From positions 1 through 62,483 of the forward strand of contig JBKHHW010000002.1 of the NCBI GenBank assembly GCA_046538945.1: DNA of 62,483 bases, written 5' to 3'. Under the pieces are notes generated by a model, which worked only from the letters and a program-made list of their open reading frames with translations, made no database searches and was not told the origin of the DNA. Below are positions 39,991 through 48,955 of this stretch, piece by piece. This DNA is from JAEZKC01 sp046538945. GTDB lineage: Bacteria; Fibrobacterota; Chitinivibrionia; Chitinivibrionales; Chitinispirillaceae. Position 1 is the first letter of the stretch. Every line of letters starts with the position of its first letter. The translations under genes and the position numbers were made by a program.

Positions 39991-42471
39991 ATGAAACGCT
40001 TGGCTGGAGTGCTTGGTTCAGTTTTAGTTCTGGCAGCATCGGGTTCACCTGATGTTCATATCAGATACAATCAGGCGGGCTATCTTCCTCAGCGGCCGAA
40101 ATCGCTGGTTCTCGTTTCTGATGAAGATCTGGAAGGCAGTGAATGGAAAGTGACCGAAAACGGAACGGAAATACTTTCCGGAACAGTGGGATCCAGTGCT
40201 GGTGGTGCGGGTGATCACACGAGCCATCCGTTCAATCATATAGTGGATGTTTCAGATATCGACACCGAGGGCCTCTTCCGGTTCAGCTGCGGCGGTTCTC
40301 AAGCGGATCTGAAAATCAGCGCTCACCCCTACTCTGTGTTCATTACCGATGCTTTAAGGCATCTGCGTACGGCGCGGAGCGGTTCGGAGGAGGCTCTCAA
40401 TCACGGAAATTCCCACCAGGGTGATTCTGCCGCCATACTATATGTAATGGATGGAGCCCCTTCGGCCGGAAGCTGGAAAGAAGCCGCCCCCCGAAAAACA
40501 CTTGATCTCAGAGGCGGCTGGTACGATGCCGGTGACTATATCAAGTTCACCCTGACAATAGCCACGACTGCCTATTATCTGCTGGAGGCCTATGAGGCAA
40601 ATCCGCTCACCTTCACCAGAGTGCTGTCCTCGGGTGATCTTCCGGATGTTCTGGATGAAGCCAGGCACGGTCTGGATTATCTGATGAAGACATATCCAGA
40701 AGATGATTTGTTTGTTATTCAGGTCGGTAACGCGCTGGACCATAATATGGGCCTGAGGCTTCCGGAAAATGACGTTCTGGATGGCAGAAGACCGGCTCTT
40801 TGCGCAATCAGTCCCGTTCACATGGGAATTGCTGCTGCGGCGCTTGCCAAGGGCGCAAGGATTTTTGAAGCTGAAGGAGAAACGGAACTGGCTCAGTCTT
40901 ATCTAGAGAAGGCTGAGGCAATCCTGCAGAGAGCACAGATGCCCGATGCGCTTGAAAGCGCGGCATATGAAAAGGATGAAACAAACGATTTCTACAGGGA
41001 TAACACTCTGGGTGACAATATGTGTCTGGGAGCACTTGAGCTGTATAGAGCAACACAGGAACCGCATTACCTTGACCTTGCCAAATCGCTTGCGCCTTCA
41101 GCGGGAAACTGGATAAGCTGGGGTACATATAATTTCAGCTGTAATCAGGGTCTGGAAGCGCTGCATGAGCAATCCAGAACAGCGGCACAGGATGACATCG
41201 ATTATTTCACAGGTAATATGGACCCCATATGGGGTATACCGCTTGATTACACCTGGGCTTCTCTTCTTTGCTGGAACGGGGCCGGTGCGGCAGCAGGCGC
41301 CTGGAACAGACTTCATCCCGACCCCGCGGCACTCGATCTGCATCTGAAGATGGTGGATCTGCTGTTCGGGCGGAACAACTGGGGAGTGTGTTTTGTCGCC
41401 AGTAACCGGGTTCCCAATTCAGTGCGCAACATCTACAGCCAGATCTATTCCCTGACTGATGTATTCCCTCACGGAGCTGTTGCGCTGGGGCCGGGTGACC
41501 GTGAGACACATACCGAAATGGAAAAGTACTTCGGAACACCGCCGTCGAGTTCACTGGACTTATTTCAAACCGGGGCAGCTGTTTTTTACGACTGGGAAAA
41601 GGATTTCATGACATGTGAAACGGTGACTATGAGTCAATCCTATGCGATCTGGCTCATGAGTCTTGCGGGAAACATGTCGGTTCAGGCTCCAGCGGACAGC
41701 AGCCTTCCTGATACTTCAGGTTCGGAAGTGGCAGTTGACAGTCTCTGGACATTTCCGATGGACAGAATCACCTGGTATCTTTATTCCGATGCGGATGAGG
41801 AAGGGAACAGTACCGCAGAATGGAAGACATCTCAATCCAAAACAGCAGTTCTGGTTCCCCGGGAGGGTGTAAAGTATCCTTATGCAGGGTTGGGGTACGA
41901 GTTTCCTTCGGCGTTTTCGAATCTGGATGCCTTTGACGGATTCGAAGTGCATGGTCTGCTTGAGAACGAAATGACATTCAGAATCGATCTGGCCATATCG
42001 GGCATATCGGATTACGATTACCATGGGAAAACGGTTCTGGGCAAGGGAGAATCATCATCCTTTCGTATTCAGTTCAGTGAATTGGCGCAGCAGGGATTCG
42101 GCAATGCGATCGATTTCGATCCGTCTGAAGCTAGTCAGCTCAATATCACATATTACAATACGCTTAAACCTGCAGAGGTGAGAATAGACTCCATCACTTT
42201 TTTCAGCAGCGAGTCCAGTACACCTGTGCGTAAGACATTTGGAAAGGTGATGAGTAAAAAGAGGTGCTGGAGGAGAACCGGACTGCGGTTCCGGTGGGAA
42301 GGTGAAATTCCCACCAGTCTCCGTCTGTGCAATATAAAGGGGCAAACTATTTGGAATGGAAGTGCGGATCCCGGAGAGGAGGTAGTGCTCCCCCGTTACA
42401 AAGGATTTCAGTTCTTAATGGGAGACGGAAAACTGATTGATATGTGGACAGTGACAAAGGATTCCAGATAA
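39991..42471 (+). CDS. GH9 endoglucanase/cellulase with C-terminal accessory domain and sorting-like tail
   Basis: The 826-residue secreted enzyme has a signal peptide (1-18), an N-terminal Ig-like CelD_N domain (about 20-110) and a GH9 (alpha/alpha)6 barrel (about 115-565). The catalytic aspartate box is GGWYDAGDYIKF, FGRNNWG and PNSVRNIYS lie in the later barrel, and the acid glutamate is in CETVTMSQSY. A beta-sandwich region (about 590-735) resembles the sensor of the divergent AraC protein. The last 65 residues (LRLCNIKGQTIWNG, then VVLPRYKGFQFLMGDGKLIDMWTV) look like a C-terminal sorting or type-IX-like beta domain. AAGGAG precedes the ATG, and a strong terminator follows. Confidence 0.93.
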   Translation: MKRLAGVLGSVLVLAASGSPDVHIRYNQAGYLPQRPKSLVLVSDEDLEGSEWKVTENGTEILSGTVGSSAGGAGDHTSHPFNHIVDVSDIDTEGLFRFSCGGSQADLKISAHPYSVFITDALRHLRTARSGSEEALNHGNSHQGDSAAILYVMDGAPSAGSWKEAAPRKTLDLRGGWYDAGDYIKFTLTIATTAYYLLEAYEANPLTFTRVLSSGDLPDVLDEARHGLDYLMKTYPEDDLFVIQVGNALDHNMGLRLPENDVLDGRRPALCAISPVHMGIAAAALAKGARIFEAEGETELAQSYLEKAEAILQRAQMPDALESAAYEKDETNDFYRDNTLGDNMCLGALELYRATQEPHYLDLAKSLAPSAGNWISWGTYNFSCNQGLEALHEQSRTAAQDDIDYFTGNMDPIWGIPLDYTWASLLCWNGAGAAAGAWNRLHPDPAALDLHLKMVDLLFGRNNWGVCFVASNRVPNSVRNIYSQIYSLTDVFPHGAVALGPGDRETHTEMEKYFGTPPSSSLDLFQTGAAVFYDWEKDFMTCETVTMSQSYAIWLMSLAGNMSVQAPADSSLPDTSGSEVAVDSLWTFPMDRITWYLYSDADEEGNSTAEWKTSQSKTAVLVPREGVKYPYAGLGYEFPSAFSNLDAFDGFEVHGLLENEMTFRIDLAISGISDYDYHGKTVLGKGESSSFRIQFSELAQQGFGNAIDFDPSEASQLNITYYNTLKPAEVRIDSITFFSSESSTPVRKTFGKVMSKKRCWRRTGLRFRWEGEIPTSLRLCNIKGQTIWNGSADPGEEVVLPRYKGFQFLMGDGKLIDMWTVTKDSR

Positions 42472-42509
42472 CCATTTCCAAAAAAGTCTCTTCATTTTGA
42501 ATACGCCAT

Positions 42510-42555
42510 CCGGTTGTGATCTGTTTTTGAAGCGTTGATCACAGCCGGTTTTTTT
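42510..42555 (+). terminator. Terminator of the GH9 gene
   Basis: A 12-bp stem (CCGGTTGTGATC with GATCACAGCCGG, one wobble) around a 15-base loop is followed by seven T residues. Confidence 0.88.
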
Positions 42556-42966
42556 CGTATTTGCAGTAGATGTCGGATCAGGAAGACAAAAGAGTATGGA
42601 ATCGATGCAGTCATGAGAGCGGTGTATCTCCGTTCACTCCAGAACATTTGTCCGAGCGGCAGGTCAAGTTTTTTTACTTTTCATTCCAGAACATGGGAGC
42701 GGAATACGACAGTTTCCTGGTTTGGACCGGCTGGTGTAAGTGCATGATTTATGACAGGTAGGCCGGTCCGGACCGAGCCTTTTCTTTGGAATTATATTTG
42801 CGCTACAGAAACTGTATTTGCATCGGAAAAGATCGGTTCTTCACTTTTTAAATTTTTTTCTATGCGTTTCAGGGTGGCAAATGATAATTTGTTTTCAGAT
42901 GTTCAGTAATTTCCAGTTGTCCCCGGTATCAAACCTTGTTAATACATATAAGAAAGGAGACCGGAA
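42556..42966. other. Intergenic region with no supported gene
   Basis: About 400 bases between the GH9 terminator and the helix-turn-helix gene. Short frames (up to 70 codons) exist but lack ribosome sites and family features. It must contain the promoter of the downstream gene, whose ATG follows AAAGGAG; AT-rich tracts at 42790-42890 are candidates. Confidence 0.45.
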
Positions 42967-43350
42967 ATGGCCAGAATCAGCAAACAGGAACTCGTCCGTT
43001 TACAGAAAAAGTTCAAGACGGATGCGCGTATCGGCGAGGAGTTCGGAATCACTCGCCAGGCAGTTCATCAGCTTCGCAAGAAATACGGAATCGAATCCCG
43101 CACAGCAAGAAACCCGGAGCGCAACCAGGAGATTGTGGTTATGCGCGACAAGGGAGCGAGTGTGGAATCGATTGCCAAGAAATTCAAGCTTTCCATTCCC
43201 CAGACTTACCGCATCATAAAGGAGAGCACGGCACCGAAGAAGGCTGCTCCGAAGAAAAGCACCAAAAAGACAGCAAAAAAAACTGCTAAGAAAACAGCCA
43301 AGAAGACAGCCAAGAAGACTGCCAAGAAAACCACCAAGAAGAAAAGATAG
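42967..43350 (+). CDS. Helix-turn-helix protein with histone-H1-like Lys/Ala tail
   Basis: The 127-residue basic protein has two helix-turn-helix segments: DARIGEEFGITRQAVHQLRKK (about 19-39) and GASVESIAKKFKLSIPQTYRI (about 63-83). They are followed by a 40-residue tail of APKK and TAKK repeats ending TTKKKR. The tail resembles histone H1 C-termini and bacterial H1-like nucleoid proteins, which bind DNA without sequence preference. The front part should add sequence-specific or resolvase-like DNA contact. AAAGGAG lies 8 bases upstream, and a strong terminator follows 7 bases after the stop, giving a single-gene unit. It is likely a nucleoid-associated protein. Confidence 0.85.
   Translation: MARISKQELVRLQKKFKTDARIGEEFGITRQAVHQLRKKYGIESRTARNPERNQEIVVMRDKGASVESIAKKFKLSIPQTYRIIKESTAPKKAAPKKSTKKTAKKTAKKTAKKTAKKTAKKTTKKKR
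43265..43337 (+). repeat. 12-bp codon repeat encoding the TAKK tail
   Basis: About six tandem 12-base units of the form ACAGCCAAGAAG with synonymous variation encode the TAKK repeats. Third-base differences show the units are older than a recent slippage event but still prone to expansion. Confidence 0.75.
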
Positions 43351-43357
43351 TTTACAC

Positions 43358-43392
43358 GGCCTTTCCGTGAACTGTCCGGAAAGGCCTTTTTT
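43358..43392 (+). terminator. Terminator of the H1-like gene (possibly bidirectional)
   Basis: A 10-bp stem GGCCTTTCCG with CCGGAAAGGCC and an 8-9 base loop is followed by six T residues. It also lies 10 bases past the end of the convergent ferredoxin gene. Confidence 0.85.
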
Positions 43393-43401
43393 CCTAAATT
43401 C

Positions 43402-43596
43402 TTATACCTGACAGAATATTTTGATGGCCTTTTCCGGGCAGTTTTCGGCTGCCATTTCGTATTCATGCTCCAACCATCCCGGAACGGTCTTGTGTCTCGG
43501 AACCGCTTTGCCGCCATCTCCCATATCAAAAGCATCCGGACATATACTTGCGCACAATCCGCAACCGGAACAGCACTCGTCCACAACGACTCTCAT
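43402..43596 (-). CDS. Small single-cluster ferredoxin
   Basis: The 64-residue protein has a cluster motif CSGCGLCASICPDAF, a C-terminal partner cysteine in AENCPEKAI and an acidic middle, as in one-cluster [4Fe-4S] or [3Fe-4S] ferredoxins. I chose the ATG at 43596, 5 bases after AAGGAGAAGG. It directly follows the ferritin-like gene (17 bases), so it probably supplies electrons to that protein. Confidence 0.9.
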   Translation of the reverse strand: MRVVVDECCSGCGLCASICPDAFDMGDGGKAVPRHKTVPGWLEHEYEMAAENCPEKAIKIFCQV

Positions 43597-43613
43597 ACCA
43601 ACCTTCTCCTTAC

Positions 43614-44858
43614 TCAAAACAAGTTTTTCATAACCCTTTGAACGGAATTTCTCTCTCTCATCCCTTCGAGTGGATGCGGCCCTCGTGATTCAATCCGGTA
43701 ATCCTGACCGTTTCTCCGGATGTTTTCTCCAACAACCTGCATACTGGGGATGTAGCCCTCACTGTTTACCCTTTTCTGATACGAGTGAAGTTGGGAATCT
43801 GCCTGCAGTTTTGAATACGGCAGGTATTTTTCTCCCAGAGCGGTCAGTTCCACCTGTTCACTCAATACAGCTCTGATGTATTCCTTGTTGGAGTCGAAAA
43901 TGGTCAGCTTGGGTATTTTTGAGGGAACAACGGATTCCGGATCCCTGCCTTCCGCTTTCTGCATCAGGAATGCGGCCGTTTTGACGTGTTCTATTTCATT
44001 TTCAAGCATCTGTGCCCAGATGTTCTTTACGCGGCTGTCGGTTTCGGACTCCAGACACGAATGATAAAGGTAGCATTCATTGTATTGATGCAGCAGAAAC
44101 GTTTCCATTGCGGAAGGTCCTGGTTCATTAAGCGACCCGTACTGAGTGAGATGCTGCTCCTCGGCCATGGCGATTTCCTGGAAAAGCCCTCTGCCCAGGG
44201 GGGATGAGATCCTGTTTCCGGCATTCATGTAGAACATCATTGTCTGCTGCTCGAGAGAATCCATTGTAACAAGATGCAGTTTCGAGAGTATATTGGTTTT
44301 CTGTAAAGGGACGCTTCTGCGGATTGTGTCAAAGGGGAACTGGTGCTGATCGGCAGTAGGTCTTCCCGGAAGCACTTCCGTCAGATCTCCTACGATTTTT
44401 TCCGCATCGCCGTTTTCGCTTATGTCGTAAAGATTTGCAAACCTGTAGAGATGGTCCAGATCCTCCAGAAGCCCGTAGTTCAGTGCGGATTTTACATACG
44501 TATCCGGCTCCGTGCGGGCAAGCCAGGCAGTGAGGTCCACTTCGGCCTGTTCGTAACCCAGAGCCTGTTCGATCAGGGATTCTTCCGGAGGAATGAGCCA
44601 GTTTATAAGTTTCTGCTGCTGAAGCTCTATTCTGCGCAGAAGGGTGATCTTCTCTCTTATCTCCGGATTGTCGTTGTGCCGCAAGAGATAGTGGGAGAAG
44701 AGCGCTTGGTGGGTTTCCAGACCGTTCATCAGCATGATACGTGAGCGGGTATAGGGATGAACCTCGTTTCGGTTGTACGGTTTGGAATTCAGTTCATTCC
44801 AGCTTCGCACCTGCTTTTCCAGAGGTGTACCTTTTTCTTTGAGAGGGTTCATCCCCAT
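43614..44858 (-). CDS. Ferritin-like diiron protein of unknown function
   Basis: The protein (about 414 residues) contains a four-helix ferritin-like unit in its middle (about 200-300): SLEQQTMMFYM, AEEQHLTQYG (ExxH), QYNECYLYH and ENEIEHVKTAAF (second ExxH). This is the classic spacing of diiron carboxylate ligands. The N-terminal 150 residues are helical with HxxE-type patterns (GLETHQALFSHYLLRH) and may form a second bundle. The C-terminal 90 residues have no match I know. The ATG at 44858 follows AAGGAG by 7 bases. The ferredoxin gene 17 bases downstream suggests a redox role such as oxidase, peroxide reduction or hydroxylation. Confidence 0.72.
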   Translation of the reverse strand: MGMNPLKEKGTPLEKQVRSWNELNSKPYNRNEVHPYTRSRIMLMNGLETHQALFSHYLLRHNDNPEIREKITLLRRIELQQQKLINWLIPPEESLIEQALGYEQAEVDLTAWLARTEPDTYVKSALNYGLLEDLDHLYRFANLYDISENGDAEKIVGDLTEVLPGRPTADQHQFPFDTIRRSVPLQKTNILSKLHLVTMDSLEQQTMMFYMNAGNRISSPLGRGLFQEIAMAEEQHLTQYGSLNEPGPSAMETFLLHQYNECYLYHSCLESETDSRVKNIWAQMLENEIEHVKTAAFLMQKAEGRDPESVVPSKIPKLTIFDSNKEYIRAVLSEQVELTALGEKYLPYSKLQADSQLHSYQKRVNSEGYIPSMQVVGENIRRNGQDYRIESRGPHPLEGMRERNSVQRVMKNLF

Positions 44859-44897
44859 GCACAATCTCCTTTTTCATCCATTCGGTGACAAGTAGTG

Positions 44898-46112
44898 TTA
44901 CATTCCCGGAACCAGTTCCACCTTGACCCAGCCGTCGTGCCTGAGATCGTATTCCCTGTAGGCATTTATGACCGATGAGATCGGTTTCACTTGTGAAATG
45001 ACCTTTACCGGATCGATCACTCCGCTTTCCACCAGCTCCATCAGCATGGGAATGTACTTGCGGTGGTTGCAGTTACCCATTTTGATGGTCAAGTTTTTAT
45101 TCATAGCTGTTCCGATGGGAAAAGAGTTCAGTTTCTGCGGGTAGACGCCCACAATTGCCAGGGTGCCGGCTTTGTCAATTGCCTCGGTGGCCCAGCGCAG
45201 CACCTGGGACGGAGCATCACCCGGGTGCCAGTTTTCTCCCTGTGGTCTGGCCTCCGGTGCTATGGAGTCACGTTCCCGTAAGAATTCCTGTTCGTGGAGG
45301 GCACTTTTGGAAGCTGCCGGTCCCTGGTGAGCCGCCAGGGCATCCACGCCAACAGCATCGATCACCCTGTCCACTCCGATACCTCCAGTGAGGTCGTGGA
45401 TCATCTCTACGGGGTCTTCTTCGTTGAAATCAATGACTTCCGCACCCAGTTCGCGGGCCAGTTCGAGTCTGGCGGGAATCTGGTCCACTGCCAGAATTCG
45501 CCCCGCCTTGAAAAGCCTGGCACTGGCGATGGCAAACAGACCTACCGGGCCGCATCCGAACACTGCCACCGTGTCACCCGCTTTTATTTCGGCCAGTTCG
45601 GCTCCGAAATAGCCGGTGGGAAAGATGTCCGAAAGCATCAGCGCCTGATCATCGGTCACTTTTTCGGGAATGCGCACCGGCCCTACGTTGGCGAAAGGAA
45701 TCAGAGCTTTTTCCGCCTGGAGTCCCTGGAAAGGGCCGCTGTCCTTGGGACCGCCGAAAAAAGCGGTACCGGCGAGTTTTCCGTTGGGATTGGCATTGTC
45801 GCACTGGGAGTAGTATCCTGCCCGGCAGTAGGAACAGTATCCGCAGGCGATGGTGGAAGGAATGACAACTCTGTCACCGTTTTTCAGATTCCTCACTCCC
45901 TTCCCCACGGCTTCCACGACTCCCACCCCCTCGTGTCCCAGAACGGTTCCGCCCAGCATGGGTCCCATGGTGCCACGCACCATATGCAGATCGGTTCCGC
46001 AGATGGCGCTTGCGGTAATGCGGACCACCGCGTCTGTGGGTTTCTGGATTTGAGGTTCGGGTATATCATCAAGGCGCACATCTCCCACATCATGGAAAAC
46101 TACCGCTTTCAT
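44898..46112 (-). CDS. Zinc-dependent alcohol/formaldehyde dehydrogenase family protein
   Basis: The 404-residue medium-chain dehydrogenase has the catalytic zinc ligands in AICGTDLH and GHEGVG. The structural zinc site is partly kept (CGYCSYCRAGYYSQC) and the NAD(P)-binding loop is VFGCGPVGLFA. The length of about 400 and the long insert near 255-300 match the glutathione-independent formaldehyde dehydrogenase-like subgroup. AAAGGAG precedes the ATG. It is on the same strand as the ferritin-like and ferredoxin genes (39 bases apart), so the three may be cotranscribed. The substrate is unknown. Confidence 0.92.
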   Translation of the reverse strand: MKAVVFHDVGDVRLDDIPEPQIQKPTDAVVRITASAICGTDLHMVRGTMGPMLGGTVLGHEGVGVVEAVGKGVRNLKNGDRVVIPSTIACGYCSYCRAGYYSQCDNANPNGKLAGTAFFGGPKDSGPFQGLQAEKALIPFANVGPVRIPEKVTDDQALMLSDIFPTGYFGAELAEIKAGDTVAVFGCGPVGLFAIASARLFKAGRILAVDQIPARLELARELGAEVIDFNEEDPVEMIHDLTGGIGVDRVIDAVGVDALAAHQGPAASKSALHEQEFLRERDSIAPEARPQGENWHPGDAPSQVLRWATEAIDKAGTLAIVGVYPQKLNSFPIGTAMNKNLTIKMGNCNHRKYIPMLMELVESGVIDPVKVISQVKPISSVINAYREYDLRHDGWVKVELVPGM

Positions 46113-46374
46113 AAACAGCTCCTTTATATTAAGACCGCGAAGGACTATATTGGGCTAATGTACCAGTATGGCGTTTACGCTCAGAATTCTCCTGCAAATT
46201 GAGTGCCTTGGGTAAAACAGGCTTTTTAACTGCCTAATCTTACTTTGGACATCTCGCAAATGCCGTTTTCGCGAAAATGCGGCATATTTTTTGGATTTTC
46301 ACTGCCTGATTCGGGTATGTTTGTTGCTTGTCCCTAATAGATGCGCCATTTACGGCCCGGAACCGGAGGGAAAC

Positions 46375-47523
46375 TTGACCAAGCACTCACAGCAGAATAC
46401 TTTGAGAATCGGAATCAGCGGTTCCTATGGCGGATTCAACCTGGGGGACGAGGCGATACTACAGAGCATAATTGCCCAGCTGCGCATACTGCACAAAGCG
46501 GAAATCACGGTTTTTTCCAGGGATCCCTACGACACTTCCAGGCGCCACAGAGTCGAGCGGGTGGTGGCGGTTAGAAAACTGAGCAGAGACGAGGCGGAAG
46601 AGGAGGTGGCGCGGCTTGATGTGTTCATTCTGGGCGGAGGGGGGATTCTCTACGATGCCGATGCGAAGACCTATCTCAGGGAGCCGATTCTGGCTCTGGA
46701 GAGAGGTGTGCCGGTGATGGTGTATGCGATCAGTGCCGGACCGCTTTATCTGCCTGTCATGCAGGATCTGGTCAGGGATTGTCTAAACAAAGTGTCAGTC
46801 ATAACAGTCCGGGATTATCATTCCCGAAGGGTGCTTGAGGACGCCGGAGTTCGCCATGCGATTCAGGTCACCGCCGATCCGGCGCTCTTATTGGAACCGG
46901 AGCCACTTGATGCCGATGTTTTCAAAAGAGAGGGGATTGATCCGGGAAGGAGATTGGTGGGGATCTCCGTGCGTGAACCCGGGGTTGCCGCTCCGGATAT
47001 TAATGAGGAGAAATACCATCTGATTCTGGCTAACACTGCTGATTATATTATCGACCGTTTCAATGCCGATGTGGTTTTTATCCCCATGGAGAGAAAAGTT
47101 TTCGATCTGCAGCATTCCCATGCGGTTATCTCACTTATGCTCCGTCCCCAGAATGCCACCGTTCTTCAGGGGGATTACACGTCAGGACAGCTCCTTTCGA
47201 TAATCGGCCGGTTGAATTTCGCCGTTGGAATGCGTCTGCATTTTCTTCTCTTTGCAGCTCTTCAGCAGGTGCCCTTTGTGGGTCTTCCCTATTCTCCGAA
47301 AGTGAATGGATTTCTGGAGGAACTTCATCTGGAAATGCCGCCGATTCACTTTGTGAACGCGGGCAGACTGATAGCTCATATTGATCATGCCTGGGACAAT
47401 CGCATGTCGGTGCTTCAGAGGATAAAGAGGTATGTGCCGGAGCTGAAGGAGCGTGCCATGAAGAATGGCGCGGCTCTGGAGAGAATCATTATGAAAGGCA
47501 ACCCGGAAACTGATCAAAGCTGA
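46375..47523 (+). CDS. Polysaccharide pyruvyl transferase family protein (CsaB-like)
   Basis: The 382-residue protein carries the family start GISGSYGGFNLGDEAIL, the DVFILGGGGILYD segment, a second-domain TVRDYHSRRVLEDAGV and the C-terminal GMRLHFLLFAALQQVPFVGLPY. CsaB-type enzymes add pyruvate ketals to cell-wall polysaccharide. I chose a TTG start at 46375, 5 bases after GGAGG, since the upstream extension is low quality. The FAD oxidoreductase gene follows by 19 bases. Confidence 0.88.
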   Translation: MTKHSQQNTLRIGISGSYGGFNLGDEAILQSIIAQLRILHKAEITVFSRDPYDTSRRHRVERVVAVRKLSRDEAEEEVARLDVFILGGGGILYDADAKTYLREPILALERGVPVMVYAISAGPLYLPVMQDLVRDCLNKVSVITVRDYHSRRVLEDAGVRHAIQVTADPALLLEPEPLDADVFKREGIDPGRRLVGISVREPGVAAPDINEEKYHLILANTADYIIDRFNADVVFIPMERKVFDLQHSHAVISLMLRPQNATVLQGDYTSGQLLSIIGRLNFAVGMRLHFLLFAALQQVPFVGLPYSPKVNGFLEELHLEMPPIHFVNAGRLIAHIDHAWDNRMSVLQRIKRYVPELKERAMKNGAALERIIMKGNPETDQS

Positions 47524-47542
47524 TTTGAAGAAAGGAAGTTAA

Positions 47543-48955
47543 GTGCCACCGCTTCCCCGTCCTGAAAGTTACGAATACGTTCTTTTGCCCGCGCGCAAGG
47601 CAATGGTTGCGGATACATGCGATGTTCTCGTGGTGGGTGGAGGTCCGGCAGGTCTGGGCGCCGCAGTGGGTGCGGCCAAAACAGGGGCGCGGGTGATACT
47701 TGCTGAGCAATACGGTTTTCTGGGTGGCAGCGCTACGGCCGCGCTGGTTATGCCGCTTATGTCTTTTCACACTCAGCATGCTCACGAACAGATTTCCGGA
47801 GCTGTCACCATGTTCCCCACCGATCACGGGGTCGGCAATCCGGTGATCGCGGGAGTGGTACTGGAATTGGTGGAGCGCCTTGTCAAAGCCGGCGGTGCCT
47901 GCCCTCCCACGGTTGATACAGGATATGTGGTGCCGTTTGATCACGAGATTTTCAAGCTGGTGGCAATGGAGATGCTCGATCAGGCGGGGGTGAATGTACT
48001 GTATCACGCTTTTGCCAGTGATGCCATATATGATTCCCAATTCCCCGGAGTGGTGTTCGAGTCCAAGAGCGGGCCGCTGATTATCAAAGCTCGCATGATT
48101 GTGGATTGTACCGGAGACGGCGATGTGGCGGTGAGGTCAGGGGCTCACTACGATGTGGGTCGTGATCCGGATGGACTGGTTCAGCCCATGACCCTTTACT
48201 TCCGTCTTGCTGAATTCGAAAAAATCGCCTTTGAAAACTATGTGAAGGCTCATCCGGATCAGTGGAGGGGCGTGCACGGGCTCTGGGATCTGGTGAAGAA
48301 GGCGGGAGTGGACGGGGAACTTGATCTGCCCCGGGAGGACGTTTTGATTTTCGGTACGCCGCATGAAAAAGAGATAAGTGTCAACAGTACCCGGGTCATA
48401 CGGGTTCTGGGAACAGATATATGGGACCTTACCTATGCGGAGTGGGAAAGCAGGCGGCAGATGAAGCACATAGAGGAGTTTTTCAAGAGGTATGTCCCCG
48501 GATTTTCCGATACATATGTGATCCAGAGCGGTGTCCAGGTGGGGATAAGGGAAACCAGAAGGATAAAGGGGGATTACTGTCTGTGTGGGGAAGATGTGCT
48601 TGAAGCCAGAAAATTCCGGGACGTGATAGCCAGAAGCACCTATCCCATTGATATCCACAACCCTGTAGGCAGGGGGACGACCCTTAAACGGGTGAAGACC
48701 GGTCACGCTTACGACATTCCTCTGCGCTGCTGCATTCCCCGGGGGCTGGATAATGTGCTGGTTGCGGGGCGCTGCATTTCAGGCACTCACGAGGCGCACT
48801 CCTCCTACAGGGTGATGCCCGTATCGATGGCGGTGGGTCAGGGTGCAGGGGTATGTGCCGCACTGGGGGCACTCAAACGCTGCTGCAGCCGTGAGGTGGA
48901 CATCAATGACGTGCATGCGGAGCTGAAACGGCAGAATGTGGATCTGGGGAAATAA
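47543..48955 (+). CDS. FAD-dependent oxidoreductase (FAD_oxidored family)
   Basis: The 470-residue flavoprotein starts with GTG at 47543 behind AAAGGAAG. The dinucleotide-binding motif VVGGGPAGLGAAVGAAKTG occupies about residues 30-48. The family boxes MIVDCTGDGDVAVRSGA and VAGRCISGTHEAHSSYRVMPVSMAVGQGAG are present. Such enzymes are found in polysaccharide and carotenoid-like contexts, but the substrate is unknown. It is cotranscribed with the pyruvyl transferase gene. Confidence 0.9.
   Translation: MPPLPRPESYEYVLLPARKAMVADTCDVLVVGGGPAGLGAAVGAAKTGARVILAEQYGFLGGSATAALVMPLMSFHTQHAHEQISGAVTMFPTDHGVGNPVIAGVVLELVERLVKAGGACPPTVDTGYVVPFDHEIFKLVAMEMLDQAGVNVLYHAFASDAIYDSQFPGVVFESKSGPLIIKARMIVDCTGDGDVAVRSGAHYDVGRDPDGLVQPMTLYFRLAEFEKIAFENYVKAHPDQWRGVHGLWDLVKKAGVDGELDLPREDVLIFGTPHEKEISVNSTRVIRVLGTDIWDLTYAEWESRRQMKHIEEFFKRYVPGFSDTYVIQSGVQVGIRETRRIKGDYCLCGEDVLEARKFRDVIARSTYPIDIHNPVGRGTTLKRVKTGHAYDIPLRCCIPRGLDNVLVAGRCISGTHEAHSSYRVMPVSMAVGQGAGVCAALGALKRCCSREVDINDVHAELKRQNVDLGK

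Noticed and set aside
42570..42761. A 63-codon frame after the GH9 terminator
   Set aside because: It lacks a ribosome site, has odd composition and lies in a region with other equally short frames.
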